In this document: piece by piece, positions 45,796-54,523 of the stretch
Layout of the letters: each line of letters starts with the position of its first letter
Numbering within the stretch: position 1 is the stretch's first letter
Translations under genes and position numbers: made by a program
Notes under the pieces: generated by a model
The model's input: only the letters and a program-made list of their open reading frames with translations
The model's database searches: none
Told to the model about the DNA's origin: nothing
Source: DATAXP01 sp036272935
GTDB taxonomy: Bacteria > Planctomycetota > Planctomycetia > Pirellulales > PNKZ01
NCBI GenBank assembly: GCA_036272935.1
Contig: DATAXP010000137.1
Location: 1 to 62,903 of the forward strand
Length of the DNA stretch: 62,903 bases
Direction of reading: 5' to 3'

Positions 45796-46949
45796 CGCGA
45801 GTTGCAATCGTGCTGGCGATTTTGCTCGGCAACAGCGCTAGTGGGCGTGAAATTCACGTCCCAAAGGATCGTCAGACCATCCAGGCGGCGATCGACACGG
45901 CGACAAACGGCGACGTGATCATCGTGGTTCCCGGCACGTATACCGAGAAGCTAAAGATCGAAGGAAAGAATCTCACGCTCGCTTCGACCGATTATTTCCA
46001 AAACAGCGATCACTGGGCAACCGTCGAGCGGACGATCCTTGATGGCGGCCCAGACGGCAGAAAAAAGGGCCCGCCCATCATCGAAGTCAAGAAAGGCGCC
46101 GAGTTGCGGTTGATCGGCTTCACGATCCAGAACTCCCATCACGCGGTCGTGGTCAGCGGCCGAATCGAAGTGGCCCATAACCGCTTCATCGAGAACGGCG
46201 ACGCGCTGAGTTTTGAAAGCGGCAGTGGCGGAGTTTACCGGAATCTCTTCGAGCACAATGGCGACGACGGCATCGATCTGGATGACTCGAGCGCTGCGGT
46301 GATCGAAGACAACGTGATCCGCAACAACAAAGACGACGGCATTGAAATCCGCCTGCACAAGCATCGCGGCCAGCTGCTCGAGATCGTCATCCGGAGAAAC
46401 GTGTTTGAAGGCAACCGGGAAGACGGCCTGCAGTTGATCGACTATCCCGGCATGGGCGACCGGACGTTCCGCATCGAGCGTAATCTATTCGTCGGCAATG
46501 CGATGGCGGCTATCGGCTGCATGGCCGATGGCAACACCAAGGAAAACTACGAAGGGGCCGACCTGCTGGAACCGGTGCTGGTCGTCAACAATACCCTCGT
46601 CGACAACCGCTACGGCATCACCGGCGGCGACAACATGCTGCTGCTCAACAACGTGATTGTTGGCACGGCGAAGACGGCCGTCAAACGCGTTCACGGCGAC
46701 AGTGTCGCCGGGGTGAACTTGCTGTGGCACAACGGCGAGGACCTCGAAGATTGCGACCTGAATGCCGACCGGTTTCTCTCCGCCGATCCGCAGCTCGACG
46801 ACAAGCACAAGCCTCGCTCCGGCAGTCCATGCATCGATGCCGGCACGGCATCGTTCGACTACCACGGCGAGCAATTCGTGCTGCCTTCCGATTCCTACAC
46901 CGGTGCGGCACCCGATTTGGGTGCCTTTGAATTCAAACCAGCGCGCTAA
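45792..46949 (+). CDS. right-handed parallel beta-helix secreted protein within nuo
   Basis: 385 aa from ATG 45792 with a short signal peptide (MTRVAIVLAILLGNSASG). The body has repeating beta-helix coils: IQAAIDTATNGDVIIVVPGTY, GFTIQNSHHAVVVSGRIEVAHNRFIENGDAL, VIEDNVIRNNKDDGIEI, VIRRNVFEGNREDGLQL and VNNTLVDNRYGITGGDNMLLLNNVIV, ending in SPCIDAGTASFDYHG and PDLGAFEFKPAR, typical of planctomycete exported polysaccharide-binding or lyase-like proteins. It has no known role in respiration. It is coupled to nuoD (ATGA), and nuoE starts 4 bp after its stop, so it appears to be an inserted passenger in the operon. Confidence 0.85.
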   Translation: MTRVAIVLAILLGNSASGREIHVPKDRQTIQAAIDTATNGDVIIVVPGTYTEKLKIEGKNLTLASTDYFQNSDHWATVERTILDGGPDGRKKGPPIIEVKKGAELRLIGFTIQNSHHAVVVSGRIEVAHNRFIENGDALSFESGSGGVYRNLFEHNGDDGIDLDDSSAAVIEDNVIRNNKDDGIEIRLHKHRGQLLEIVIRRNVFEGNREDGLQLIDYPGMGDRTFRIERNLFVGNAMAAIGCMADGNTKENYEGADLLEPVLVVNNTLVDNRYGITGGDNMLLLNNVIVGTAKTAVKRVHGDSVAGVNLLWHNGEDLEDCDLNADRFLSADPQLDDKHKPRSGSPCIDAGTASFDYHGEQFVLPSDSYTGAAPDLGAFEFKPAR

Positions 46950-46953
46950 CCGA

Positions 46954-47436
46954 ATGGCCGTTCTCACTCCCGAAATGGTCGACCAGATCAAGGCGTACTT
47001 TCCGCGCTATCCGAACAAGCGCGCGGTGACGCTGCCGGCGCTGCACGTGGTGAACGAGCATCTGCGCTGGGTGCCGATCGAGGCGGTCGTCGAGGTGGCA
47101 AAGCTCTTGGAGCTGGCGCCAGCCGAGGTGCAGGACACGCTGAGCTTCTATGGCTTCTTCAAGCAAGACAAACCGCACGGCGAGACACGCGCCTGGGTGT
47201 GCCGCAGCATCAGTTGCGCCCTGCGCGGCGGCGAAGAAGTGCTCGATCACATGTGCCACAAGCTCGGCATCCATCCCGGCGAAACGACGCCCGACGGAAA
47301 GCTGACCCTCGAGTTCGGCGAATGCCTGGGGGCGTGCGAATACGCTCCTTGTATGCTCGCCGGCAAAGAACTGCACAAAGATTTGACGCACGAGAAGGCC
47401 GACGCGTTCATCGCCGCCCTAGCCCCCAGCCCCTAA
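46954..47436 (+). CDS. nuoE: NADH-quinone oxidoreductase subunit E
   Basis: 160 aa from ATG 46954. Thioredoxin-like 2Fe-2S subunit: VPIEAVVEVAKLL, VQDTLSFYGFF, then ligands in WVCRSISCALRGG (C-x4-C) and GECLGACEYAPCM (C-x3-C). It passes electrons beside NuoF. The last residues (ALAPSP-stop) come from a CCCCAGCCCC repeat. Confidence 0.94.
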   Translation: MAVLTPEMVDQIKAYFPRYPNKRAVTLPALHVVNEHLRWVPIEAVVEVAKLLELAPAEVQDTLSFYGFFKQDKPHGETRAWVCRSISCALRGGEEVLDHMCHKLGIHPGETTPDGKLTLEFGECLGACEYAPCMLAGKELHKDLTHEKADAFIAALAPSP

Positions 47437-47447
47437 TCCCCAGCCCC
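47418..47447. repeat. tandem CCCCAGCCCC repeat between nuoE and nuoF
   Basis: CTAGCCCCCAGCCCCTAATC followed by CCCAGCCCC, degenerate 7-9-mers. It holds the nuoE stop TAA and abuts the nuoF ATG (47448). No inverted partner arm is seen. Confidence 0.6.
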
Positions 47448-48803
47448 ATGCCGTTCGAACCCGTCCTGTTGGCGAATATCAACAAACTCGACAGCCACAC
47501 GCTGCGCGTCTATCGCGAGGGCGGCGGCTACGAAGGGCTGAAAAAGGTGCTCGCTGAAAACGATCCGGCGAAGTTCACCGAGACGGTGAAATCGACGAAC
47601 CTGCGCGGCCGCGGCGGCGCCGGGTTCCCCACGGGCCTGAAGTGGACGTTCTTGCCCAAGAACCATCCCGGCCCGATCTACATGTGCATCAACGCCGATG
47701 AGAGCGAGCCGGGCACGTTCAACAACCGCATCCTGATGGAGCTCGATCCGCATCAGGTAATCGAAGGAATCATTCTTTCCAGCTTTGCCACGAAGGCATC
47801 GACGGCGTACGTGTACCTGCGCTACGAGTACCCGTTGTCGCTCGAGCGCATGCAGCAGGCGATCGACGAGTGCTACGCCGCAAATCTGCTCGGCAAAAAC
47901 ATCCTCGGCAGCAATTTCTCCCTCGATATGTACATGCACCGCGGTGCGGCGGCGTACATCTGCGGCGAAGAAACCGGGCTGATCGAAAGCCTCGAAGGCA
48001 AACGTGCCTGGCCGCGGATCAAGCCGCCGTTCCCGGCCATCGAAGGGCTGTTCCGCAAACCGACGGTCGTGAATAACATCGAAACCGTGGCGTGCGTGAA
48101 GCAGATTGCCGACCGCGGAGCCGAGTGGTTCAAGAGCATCGGCGTGCCGGCCGACCCGAACAATCCGCGCGATCCGGGCAGCTACGGCCCCAAGCTGTAC
48201 TGCCTGAGCGGCCACGTGAACAAGCCCGGCTGCTACGAGGCTCCCCTGGGCATCACCTGCCGGGAGCTGATTGACGAATACGGCGGCGGCGTGTGGAAGG
48301 GACGCAAAGGCAAGGCGGCGATCCCCGGCGGCATCAGCATGGGCCTGCTCACCGAGGCCGAGTTCGACACGAAGCTCGACTTCGCCGGCCCCAGCAAGGT
48401 CGGCTGCCTGGGCTTGGGCACCGCGGCCGTGGTGGTGATCGACGACCAGACCAGCATCGTCGACTTCCTGCACAACAGTTGCCGGTTCTTCCAGCATGAG
48501 AGTTGTGGCCAATGCACGCCGTGCCGCGAAGGGACCGCCTGGGCGCTGTCGATGCTCAATCGCATCAAGGCCGGCAAGGGCCGGCTCAAGGACCTGGACC
48601 TGCTGCTGGAGATCGGCGACTCGATCGGCATCATCCCCGGCACCACGATCTGCGGCCTGGCCGACGGCGCCGCTTGGCCCATCAAGAACGCGATCCGCAA
48701 GTTCCGCGCGGAGCTCGAAGAGTACATCCAGCGCACCAACCCCACCGGCTACATGCAGACCGACGCAGTGCCGGCCCTGGTGCAACTGGCGGGGGCACAT
48801 TGA
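47448..48803 (+). CDS. nuoF: NADH-quinone oxidoreductase subunit F
   Basis: 451 aa from ATG 47448. FMN/NADH site: LRGRGGAGFPTGLKWTF, CINADESEPGTFNNR, AYICGEETGLIESLEG and the N3 4Fe-4S ligands ESCGQCTPCREGTAW with C-x2-C-x2-C and distal TTICGLADGAAWP. This is where NADH is oxidised. Its stop overlaps the next ATG (TGATG). Confidence 0.96.
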   Translation: MPFEPVLLANINKLDSHTLRVYREGGGYEGLKKVLAENDPAKFTETVKSTNLRGRGGAGFPTGLKWTFLPKNHPGPIYMCINADESEPGTFNNRILMELDPHQVIEGIILSSFATKASTAYVYLRYEYPLSLERMQQAIDECYAANLLGKNILGSNFSLDMYMHRGAAAYICGEETGLIESLEGKRAWPRIKPPFPAIEGLFRKPTVVNNIETVACVKQIADRGAEWFKSIGVPADPNNPRDPGSYGPKLYCLSGHVNKPGCYEAPLGITCRELIDEYGGGVWKGRKGKAAIPGGISMGLLTEAEFDTKLDFAGPSKVGCLGLGTAAVVVIDDQTSIVDFLHNSCRFFQHESCGQCTPCREGTAWALSMLNRIKAGKGRLKDLDLLLEIGDSIGIIPGTTICGLADGAAWPIKNAIRKFRAELEEYIQRTNPTGYMQTDAVPALVQLAGAH

Positions 48804-49492
48804 TGGTCGCTCCCGCGATAACGCGATATCTTGATCGGCTTCCGTTCGAGGGGCAGCTCAATCTGCTTTTTCACATGCTCGACGACATCGTTGCGGGGCG
48901 CGACGCGAGCTTGGAAGCTTTGCAAATCGAAGCCAGTGCGATCGGGGTACGCACGGTCGTCGTCGGGGGCGTGGCCGTCATCCGGCACGGATATCGTCGA
49001 ACTACGACGGATCGTGATGTGCTCATCGACTTTCGGGATGCGCCGCGACTCGCCGATAGGTTGATGGAATCATCGGATTGGGAACGTCTGGAGATTCGGC
49101 AGTATGCGTTCCTGCACAAGCCAACCAACATGGTCGTCGACTTTCTCGTTTCAGGCGATTTGGTACAGCTCGGACGTCCGTATTTGTTCCCGTTTATCGA
49201 CAAGATCGAAACGGTGGAACCTGTCGGCGGGATTCCGGTCATCGGTTTGCACGACCTTCTTTGGCTAAAGCTGTTGGCCGGCCGGATGAGAGACCTTGGC
49301 GACATGATGGAATTGTGCAAGTTGCACCTCGGGAACATCGAGCCCGACCGTGTCTTGGCATCGCTTGAACCCGAGGACGACGATCTGCGGCAGACGATGC
49401 TCGAGATCATTCGCAAGGCGCCGATCGAGATTGCCAACGAGCGCCGCCTGGGCCAAGGGCTGCATCCCGACTACAAGAAGAAGCCAAGCTGA
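48803..49492 (+). CDS. nucleotidyltransferase (AbiEii/MNT-like) within nuo
   Basis: 229 aa from ATG 48803. A minimal nucleotidyltransferase fold: VVVGGVAVIRHGYRRTTTDRDVLIDF gives the GG loop and the DxD metal motif (TTDRDVLI), then TNMVVDFLVSG (third Asp) and a helical C-terminal half (GLHDLLWLKLLAGRMRDLGDMMEL). Related to AbiEii-type toxins and HepT-MNT antitoxins; no partner gene is here. It starts inside the nuoF stop and ends 12 bp before nuoG, so it is a passenger in the operon. Its sequence looks somewhat less GC-rich than its neighbours, which may indicate recent transfer. Confidence 0.85.
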   Translation: MVAPAITRYLDRLPFEGQLNLLFHMLDDIVAGRDASLEALQIEASAIGVRTVVVGGVAVIRHGYRRTTTDRDVLIDFRDAPRLADRLMESSDWERLEIRQYAFLHKPTNMVVDFLVSGDLVQLGRPYLFPFIDKIETVEPVGGIPVIGLHDLLWLKLLAGRMRDLGDMMELCKLHLGNIEPDRVLASLEPEDDDLRQTMLEIIRKAPIEIANERRLGQGLHPDYKKKPS

Positions 49493-49504
49493 GAGTCGCT
49501 GCGC

Positions 49505-51193
49505 ATGGGAATCGTTTTAGTAGACGGCAAAGAAGTCGAAGTCGGCGATCATGAACGCCTCAACGGCATCCAGGCGGCTGCGCGGGTCGGAATCGACATC
49601 CCGCGCTACTGCTGGCACCCGGGGCTCTCGGTCGTGGCCAGTTGCCGCATGTGCCTGGTCGAGAGCGGCACGCGCGACGCAGCGACCGGCAAGATCACGA
49701 TGGTCCCCAAGCTCGTGCCGGCCTGCCAGACTCCGGCCAAAGACGGCACCGTGTTCGTCACCGACAGCGAGAACGTCCGCAAGAGCCGGGCGATGGTCGA
49801 GGAAGATTTGCTGATCGACCATCCCATCGACTGCCCGATCTGCGACAAAGCGGGCGAGTGCCTGCTGCAAGACTATCATTTCACGCACGGCCAGAAGCAG
49901 CGCCGCGCCGATGTGAAGCCGTTCACCAGCCGCCGGCGCGAGATGGGCGACACGGTCACGCTATTCGTCGATCGCTGCGTGATGTGCACCCGTTGCGTGC
50001 GGTTCACCCGCGAGATCACCGGCTCGAGCGAACTGCTCGTGATCAACCGCGGCAGCCATGAAGAGATCGACGTGTTTCCCGGCTATCCGCTCGACAACAA
50101 GCTCTCGGGCAACGTGGTCGATCTGTGCCCGGTGGGCGCTCTGGGGGACAAGGATTTCCTCTACCGCCAGCGCGTTTGGTTCATGAAGAAGCATCCGGGT
50201 GTGTGCACGCTCTGCTCGACCGGCTGCTCGATCTACACCGAAGAGAATCAGGACGCCGTGCAGCGGCTCAAGCCGCGCGAGAACCCGCACGTCAACCAAT
50301 GGTGGATGTGCGATGAGGGGCGCTACGGCTGGCACTTTGTACACAGCCAGGAGCGCGTGATCGAGCCGCGGCGCTGGGTTCACGACCCTCGCGGCGATGC
50401 CCATGCCGCGGTCGATTGGCGCACGCTGGTTGCCGATTTGCCCGGCGCGCTGGCCAAGGCCGGCAAGCTGGCTGCCGTGCTCTCGCCGCATCTGACGGTC
50501 GAAGAAGCCTATCTGCTGGCCAAGTACATTCGTTCGCTCGATCCGCAGGCGGTGTTGGCGCTGGGGCCGGTGCCGGTGGTCGGCGAAGACGAAAAGTATC
50601 CCAAGGGCTTCACGATCCACGCCGAGAAGTGCCCCAACCGCCGCGGTGTCGAAGCGGTGATCCAACACTTTTCCGGCACCGTGTTGCAGTGGGATGATTT
50701 TCTCAACCGCGTCGATACCGGCGAGTTCGGCGGCGTGTGGATCACGGCCGGCTATCCGCATGAGTGGATCGATGACGACGACGCCAAGCGCTTCGCCGGC
50801 GTGAAGCAACTCGTGGTGCAGGATATTTTCGCCTCGCCGCTCTGGGATCGCGCCCATTGGCAGGTCCCCGCCGCAACCTTCCCCGAGCGCGACGGCTCGT
50901 ACGTGAATTATCAAGAGCGACTGCAATATGCCCCGCGTGCCATCCGGCCGCCGTCGGGCGTGTGGGTCGACAGCTACCTGTACTGGCGGCTGCTCGAAAT
51001 GCCGGGATTGTTCAATGCTCGCAAGGCGCTCAGCGAGGTGGCCGCGACCATTCCGTACTTCTCGCTCGCCGGCAATGAGATTCCCGAGTTGGGCATCGAC
51101 CTGAAACTGAACAAGATCGCCGACGGCAAGCTCGACCCGGCTCAGCTCCCCAACGAAGGCGCGCCGAAGGACAAAGCGCCGACGATCGCCTGA
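49505..51193 (+). CDS. nuoG: NADH-quinone oxidoreductase subunit G, short form
   Basis: 562 aa from ATG 49505, shorter than the 650-900 aa common in the family. N-terminal 2Fe-2S domain (RYCWHPGLSVVASCRMCLVE), then DCPICDKAGECLLQDY, the 4Fe-4S site CVMCTRCVRFTREITG and a third cluster at CTLCSTGCSIYTEENQ. A shortened molybdopterin-oxidoreductase-like C-domain follows (RVIEPRRWVHDPRGDAHAAVDW, PAATFPERDGSYVNYQERLQ). It passes electrons from NuoF towards NuoI. Its TGA is followed within 1 base by a repeat. Confidence 0.94.
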   Translation: MGIVLVDGKEVEVGDHERLNGIQAAARVGIDIPRYCWHPGLSVVASCRMCLVESGTRDAATGKITMVPKLVPACQTPAKDGTVFVTDSENVRKSRAMVEEDLLIDHPIDCPICDKAGECLLQDYHFTHGQKQRRADVKPFTSRRREMGDTVTLFVDRCVMCTRCVRFTREITGSSELLVINRGSHEEIDVFPGYPLDNKLSGNVVDLCPVGALGDKDFLYRQRVWFMKKHPGVCTLCSTGCSIYTEENQDAVQRLKPRENPHVNQWWMCDEGRYGWHFVHSQERVIEPRRWVHDPRGDAHAAVDWRTLVADLPGALAKAGKLAAVLSPHLTVEEAYLLAKYIRSLDPQAVLALGPVPVVGEDEKYPKGFTIHAEKCPNRRGVEAVIQHFSGTVLQWDDFLNRVDTGEFGGVWITAGYPHEWIDDDDAKRFAGVKQLVVQDIFASPLWDRAHWQVPAATFPERDGSYVNYQERLQYAPRAIRPPSGVWVDSYLYWRLLEMPGLFNARKALSEVAATIPYFSLAGNEIPELGIDLKLNKIADGKLDPAQLPNEGAPKDKAPTIA

Positions 51194-51320
51194 GGAAATG
51201 ACGAAGGACGAAATCCGAATGACGAATCAAATCCGAATGACGAATACCCGAAGGATGTCCATTCGACATTCGTGCTTCGTCATTCTTTCGTCATTCGAGC
51301 TTCGACATTCGTCGTTCAGC
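51194..51320. repeat. two-armed ATGACGAA repeat between nuoG and nuoH
   Basis: Left arm 51194-51256 holds AATGACGAAGGACGAAATCC and several CCGAATGACGAAT units; right arm 51259-51320 holds GCTTCGTCATTCTTTCGTC then ATTCGAGCTTCGACATTCG. The arms are inverted to each other with a 2-3 bp centre. The unit is the same as in the cassette arms at 16099-16570. Confidence 0.85.
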
Positions 51321-51355
51321 GCGAGACAAAAAAGCCGCTAAAACGTCAACCTTCC

Positions 51356-52573
51356 ATGCACTACATTGTCATCATCGCGCTGGTAAAGATCGCCCTGCTG
51401 ATCGGCGGGCTGATGACCGCTGCCGCGTACCTGGTGCTGTTGGAGCGCTGGATCGCCGCCTGGGTGCAGGACCGCATCGGGCCGAATCGCGTTGGCGTGC
51501 CGCTTACCAAGATCCGCCTGTTCGGCCTCGGTCAGCCGTTGGCCGACGGATTGAAGTTCATCTTCAAGGAAGAGAACACGCCGGCCCAAGTCGACCGGGC
51601 GCTGTTCACGATCGCGCCGATCTCGATTCTCGCCGCCGCCCTGGCGAGCTTCGCCGTGGTGCCGTTCGGCAGTGTGCTGCCCGAGGATGTCGGCATCGAA
51701 GGGGTCGAGCAGCCGATCCAGCTCATCGTGGCGCCGAACATCGACGTCGGCATGATCTACATCTTCGCGCTCTCCAGCATCGCCGTGTACGGCGTGATTC
51801 TCGGCGGCTGGGCGAGCAACAGCAAGTACAGCTTCTTGGGCGGCCTGCGCAGCAGTGCCCAGCTGATTGCGTACGAGCTGCCGATGGGGCTGGGCATTCT
51901 CGGGATCGTGCTGATGAGTGGCTCGCTGCGCTTGGAAACGATCATCGATCAGCAGGCGGCCACCGGTTGGTGGAACGTATTTTTGCAGCCGTTGGGATTC
52001 GTGGTGTTTCTGGTGGCGTCGTTCGCCGAGGCGGCACGGCTGCCGTTCGACTTGCCCGAGGCGGAACAGGAACTCGTCGGCGGCTACCACACCGAGTACG
52101 CCGGCATGCGACTGCTGATGTACCTGATCGCCGAGTTCCTGCACATGGTCACCGCAGCACTGCTAATCGTGATCATGTTCTTCGGCGGCTGGCATCTGTG
52201 GGGCATCACCGGGACCGATCCCAAGCACGTCACCTGGGGCGAAGCGATCCTGCGCATCCTGGTGCTGCAAGGCAAAGTGCTCGCGGTAATCTTGTTCTTC
52301 ATGATGGCTCGCTGGAGCTGGCCGCGGTTCCGCTTCGACCAGTTGATGAGCATGGCGTGGAAGGTGATGCTGCCGCTGGGAATGGTGAACCTGGTGGCGG
52401 TGGCGGTGCTGATCGAATTCGGCTGGGACACGGCCCAGCGCCGCCTGGGCATCAATCCGCTGGTCGCGATGGGTGCAATGTGGGGCGTGGCGATCGTGGC
52501 ATGGCTCGTGGCCGGCTCGCTGGCCCCATTGGCGACTGACAACCGACCGAGACTATCGAATGATGAATTATGA
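51356..52573 (+). CDS. nuoH: NADH-quinone oxidoreductase subunit H
   Basis: 405 aa from ATG 51356. LLERWIAAWVQDRIGPNRVG, GLGQPLADGLKFIFKEENTP, ASFAEAARLPFDLPEAEQELVGGYHTEYAG and GKVLAVILFFMMARWSWPRFRFDQLM are diagnostic; eight or more membrane helices. It links the hydrophilic arm to the proton pumps. The final residues SNDEL-stop are encoded by the GAATGATGAA repeat that follows. Confidence 0.96.
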   Translation: MHYIVIIALVKIALLIGGLMTAAAYLVLLERWIAAWVQDRIGPNRVGVPLTKIRLFGLGQPLADGLKFIFKEENTPAQVDRALFTIAPISILAAALASFAVVPFGSVLPEDVGIEGVEQPIQLIVAPNIDVGMIYIFALSSIAVYGVILGGWASNSKYSFLGGLRSSAQLIAYELPMGLGILGIVLMSGSLRLETIIDQQAATGWWNVFLQPLGFVVFLVASFAEAARLPFDLPEAEQELVGGYHTEYAGMRLLMYLIAEFLHMVTAALLIVIMFFGGWHLWGITGTDPKHVTWGEAILRILVLQGKVLAVILFFMMARWSWPRFRFDQLMSMAWKVMLPLGMVNLVAVAVLIEFGWDTAQRRLGINPLVAMGAMWGVAIVAWLVAGSLAPLATDNRPRLSNDEL

Positions 52574-52660
52574 ATGATGAATGCAGAAGTACGAGGAGAA
52601 GCTAATGCACCGTCTACCACGCGGCTGTAATTCATCATTCATCATTCATCATTCATCGTT
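52556..52660. repeat. two-armed GAATGATGAA repeat between nuoH and nuoI
   Basis: Left arm 52556-52587 (GAATGATGAATTATGAATGA...), right arm 52628-52660 (TTCATCATTCATCATTCATC...), inverted around 40 bp of unique sequence. The nuoH stop (52571-52573) lies inside the left arm. Confidence 0.85.
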
Positions 52661-52666
52661 TTGATT

Positions 52667-53200
52667 ATGCAAGCGAACGATCCAAATATTACGTGGGTGG
52701 CAGAGCCGAAGCTTGGGCTGGCTGGCAAGATGTACTTGCCGCTGCTGCTGCAAGGACTCACCACGACGACGCGCCACTTGCTGGGGCCCAAGCGCACGGT
52801 GAGCTTTCCCGAGCAGCGCCCCAAGATCGACAACCCGCTGATCTATCGCGGCGTCCACCGGCTCAACAAGGACGAGCATGGCCGGGTGAAGTGCGTCGCC
52901 TGCTTCCTGTGCGCTACCGCGTGCCCGGCGCATTGCATCGATATCGTCGGTGCCGAGAGTCCCTGGCCCGACCGCGAGAAGTATCCCGAAAGCTTTTCGA
53001 TCGACGAGCTGCGCTGCATCTTCTGCGGCATGTGCGAGGAAGCGTGCCCGGTCGATGCCATCGAGCTGACCAGCTTGTTGGACCTGACGGGCCGGACTCG
53101 CGAAGAGATGATCTTCGACAAGGAAAAGCTGCTCAGCGTCTTCGACATGACGAAGGATGCCGAGCCGATGAAATCGGCCGCCCTGGGAGGGACGCTATGA
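52667..53200 (+). CDS. nuoI: NADH-quinone oxidoreductase subunit I
   Basis: 177 aa from ATG 52667. Two 4Fe-4S clusters: CVACFLCATACPAHCIDI and CIFCGMCEEACPVDAIEL (both C-x2-C-x2-C-x3-CP). PKIDNPLIYRGVHRLNKDEHG is a family block. It carries electrons towards NuoB. ATGA overlap with nuoJ. Confidence 0.96.
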   Translation: MQANDPNITWVAEPKLGLAGKMYLPLLLQGLTTTTRHLLGPKRTVSFPEQRPKIDNPLIYRGVHRLNKDEHGRVKCVACFLCATACPAHCIDIVGAESPWPDREKYPESFSIDELRCIFCGMCEEACPVDAIELTSLLDLTGRTREEMIFDKEKLLSVFDMTKDAEPMKSAALGGTL

Positions 53201-54078
53201 GCGGGGCGGATATGGGCGGCGCCCAGGACCTCGGTGCGCAGTGGCCCTACGCACTGGCGATGTTGCTGTTTGCGGCGGGAATGTGGCTGCTGCTGCCGCG
53301 CGGCGAGCGCGGCGGACGCGCCGTCGGCGCGGGACTGGCCTTCGCGGGGCTGGCACTGCTCACGCTGCTGGTGCATTTCGGCCTGACGATCCACGAGGCG
53401 GGAGCCCGGCGGATCGAGTTCGTCGGCCCATTGCCCGCACTCGGCGGCTGGACGCGCGATGGCGTGTTCCTGGTACTCGCGGCAATGACGGTCGGCTCGG
53501 CCATCGGCGCGGTGACGTTCCGCAGCCCAGTGTATTGTGCGATCTGGTTCGCCATGACGCTGCTGGGGACCGCCGGGTTGTTCATGGTGCAGGGGGCGCA
53601 GTTCCTGGCCGTGGCGACGGTCGTGGTGTACGCCGGGGCGATCCTAGTGACGTTTCTGTTCGTGCTCATGCTGGCCCAGCCCGAGGGGCATGCGTTTTAC
53701 GATCGCATCAGTTGGGAAGGTCCGTTGTCGGCCTGTGCCGGGGCGGTGATGGTGGGCTTGATGACGATGACGCTCTCGGCGGCGATCGAACCGGCCCCGG
53801 CTGCCGACGCCCAGGAAGGCAACTCGGCGGCCGCACAACCAACGGTCGCCAAGTGGCTCGAGCCCAAGCTCGCTGCCGATCGCTCGGCCAACGTGCTGGC
53901 CAGCGAGCACGTTGCCGGCCTGGGAGCACGGCTGTTCAGCACCCATCTGATCGCCGTCGAAATTGCCGGCACGCTGTTGCTGATCGCGCTGGTCGGCGCG
54001 ATCGCGATCGTTGCTCATGCCGAAAACAAAGAGCCCTCGACTGCCGCCAGTTCCGCGGCGGGAGGGCGTCATGGCTGA
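53197..54078 (+). CDS. nuoJ: NADH-quinone oxidoreductase subunit J
   Basis: 293 aa from ATG 53197. Family core ALMTVGSAI-like region AAMTVGSAIGAVTFRSPVYCAIWF, LFMVQGAQFLAVATVVVYAGAILVTFLFVLMLAQPEG, and a late membrane segment LFSTHLIAVEIAGTLLLIALVGAIAIV. An extra hydrophilic stretch (about 205-245, PAPAADAQEGNSAAAQPT) and two extra N-terminal helices enlarge it. It overlaps nuoK by 8 bp. Confidence 0.92.
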   Translation: MSGADMGGAQDLGAQWPYALAMLLFAAGMWLLLPRGERGGRAVGAGLAFAGLALLTLLVHFGLTIHEAGARRIEFVGPLPALGGWTRDGVFLVLAAMTVGSAIGAVTFRSPVYCAIWFAMTLLGTAGLFMVQGAQFLAVATVVVYAGAILVTFLFVLMLAQPEGHAFYDRISWEGPLSACAGAVMVGLMTMTLSAAIEPAPAADAQEGNSAAAQPTVAKWLEPKLAADRSANVLASEHVAGLGARLFSTHLIAVEIAGTLLLIALVGAIAIVAHAENKEPSTAASSAAGGRHG

Positions 54079-54523
54079 GGTCCATCTGCTGTACGACACG
54101 CTGGTGGTCGGAGCCTTGTTGTTCGGCATCGGGCTGATCGGGTTCCTCGCGCGGCGGAACATGATCGTGATGTTCCTGGCTGTCGAGATGATGCTGCAAG
54201 GCGTGTCGGTGAGCCTGGTCGCCTGGGGCCGGCTGCACAACGACTGGGGCGGGCAACTGCTCGTGCTCTTCATTCTCACCGTGGCGGCCTGCGAGGCGGG
54301 CATCGCGCTGGCCCTGGTGCTGACGCTGTATCACCGCAGCGGACGATTGGATGTGGCGTTCTGGCATGCGCTGCGCGAAGCGAACCAGCCGGCGTTCGTC
54401 GATCACGAACTGCCCGACGATCCGCATCCCAAGCCGGTCTGGCCGGAGCTACCGCCGGCCGGGATCGAACCGCCCCTCGACGACGAAATCCTGGTCGAAC
54501 GGGAGCACCGCATCCATGTCTGA
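54071..54523 (+). CDS. nuoK: NADH-quinone oxidoreductase subunit K, C-terminally extended
   Basis: 150 aa from ATG 54071, versus about 100 in the family. Three helices with LIGFLARRNMIVMFLAVEMMLQGVSVSLV (conserved Glu of the proton path) and ILTVAACEAGIALALVLTLY. The last 50 residues are a Pro- and acid-rich hydrophilic tail (DHELPDDPHPKPVWPELPP) not seen in typical NuoK. It overlaps nuoL by 8 bp. Confidence 0.93.
   Translation: MAEVHLLYDTLVVGALLFGIGLIGFLARRNMIVMFLAVEMMLQGVSVSLVAWGRLHNDWGGQLLVLFILTVAACEAGIALALVLTLYHRSGRLDVAFWHALREANQPAFVDHELPDDPHPKPVWPELPPAGIEPPLDDEILVEREHRIHV

Noticed and set aside
51194..51320. Possible CRISPR array
   Set aside because: Units are 7-12 bp, degenerate, inverted halfway, without spacers; no cas genes are present.
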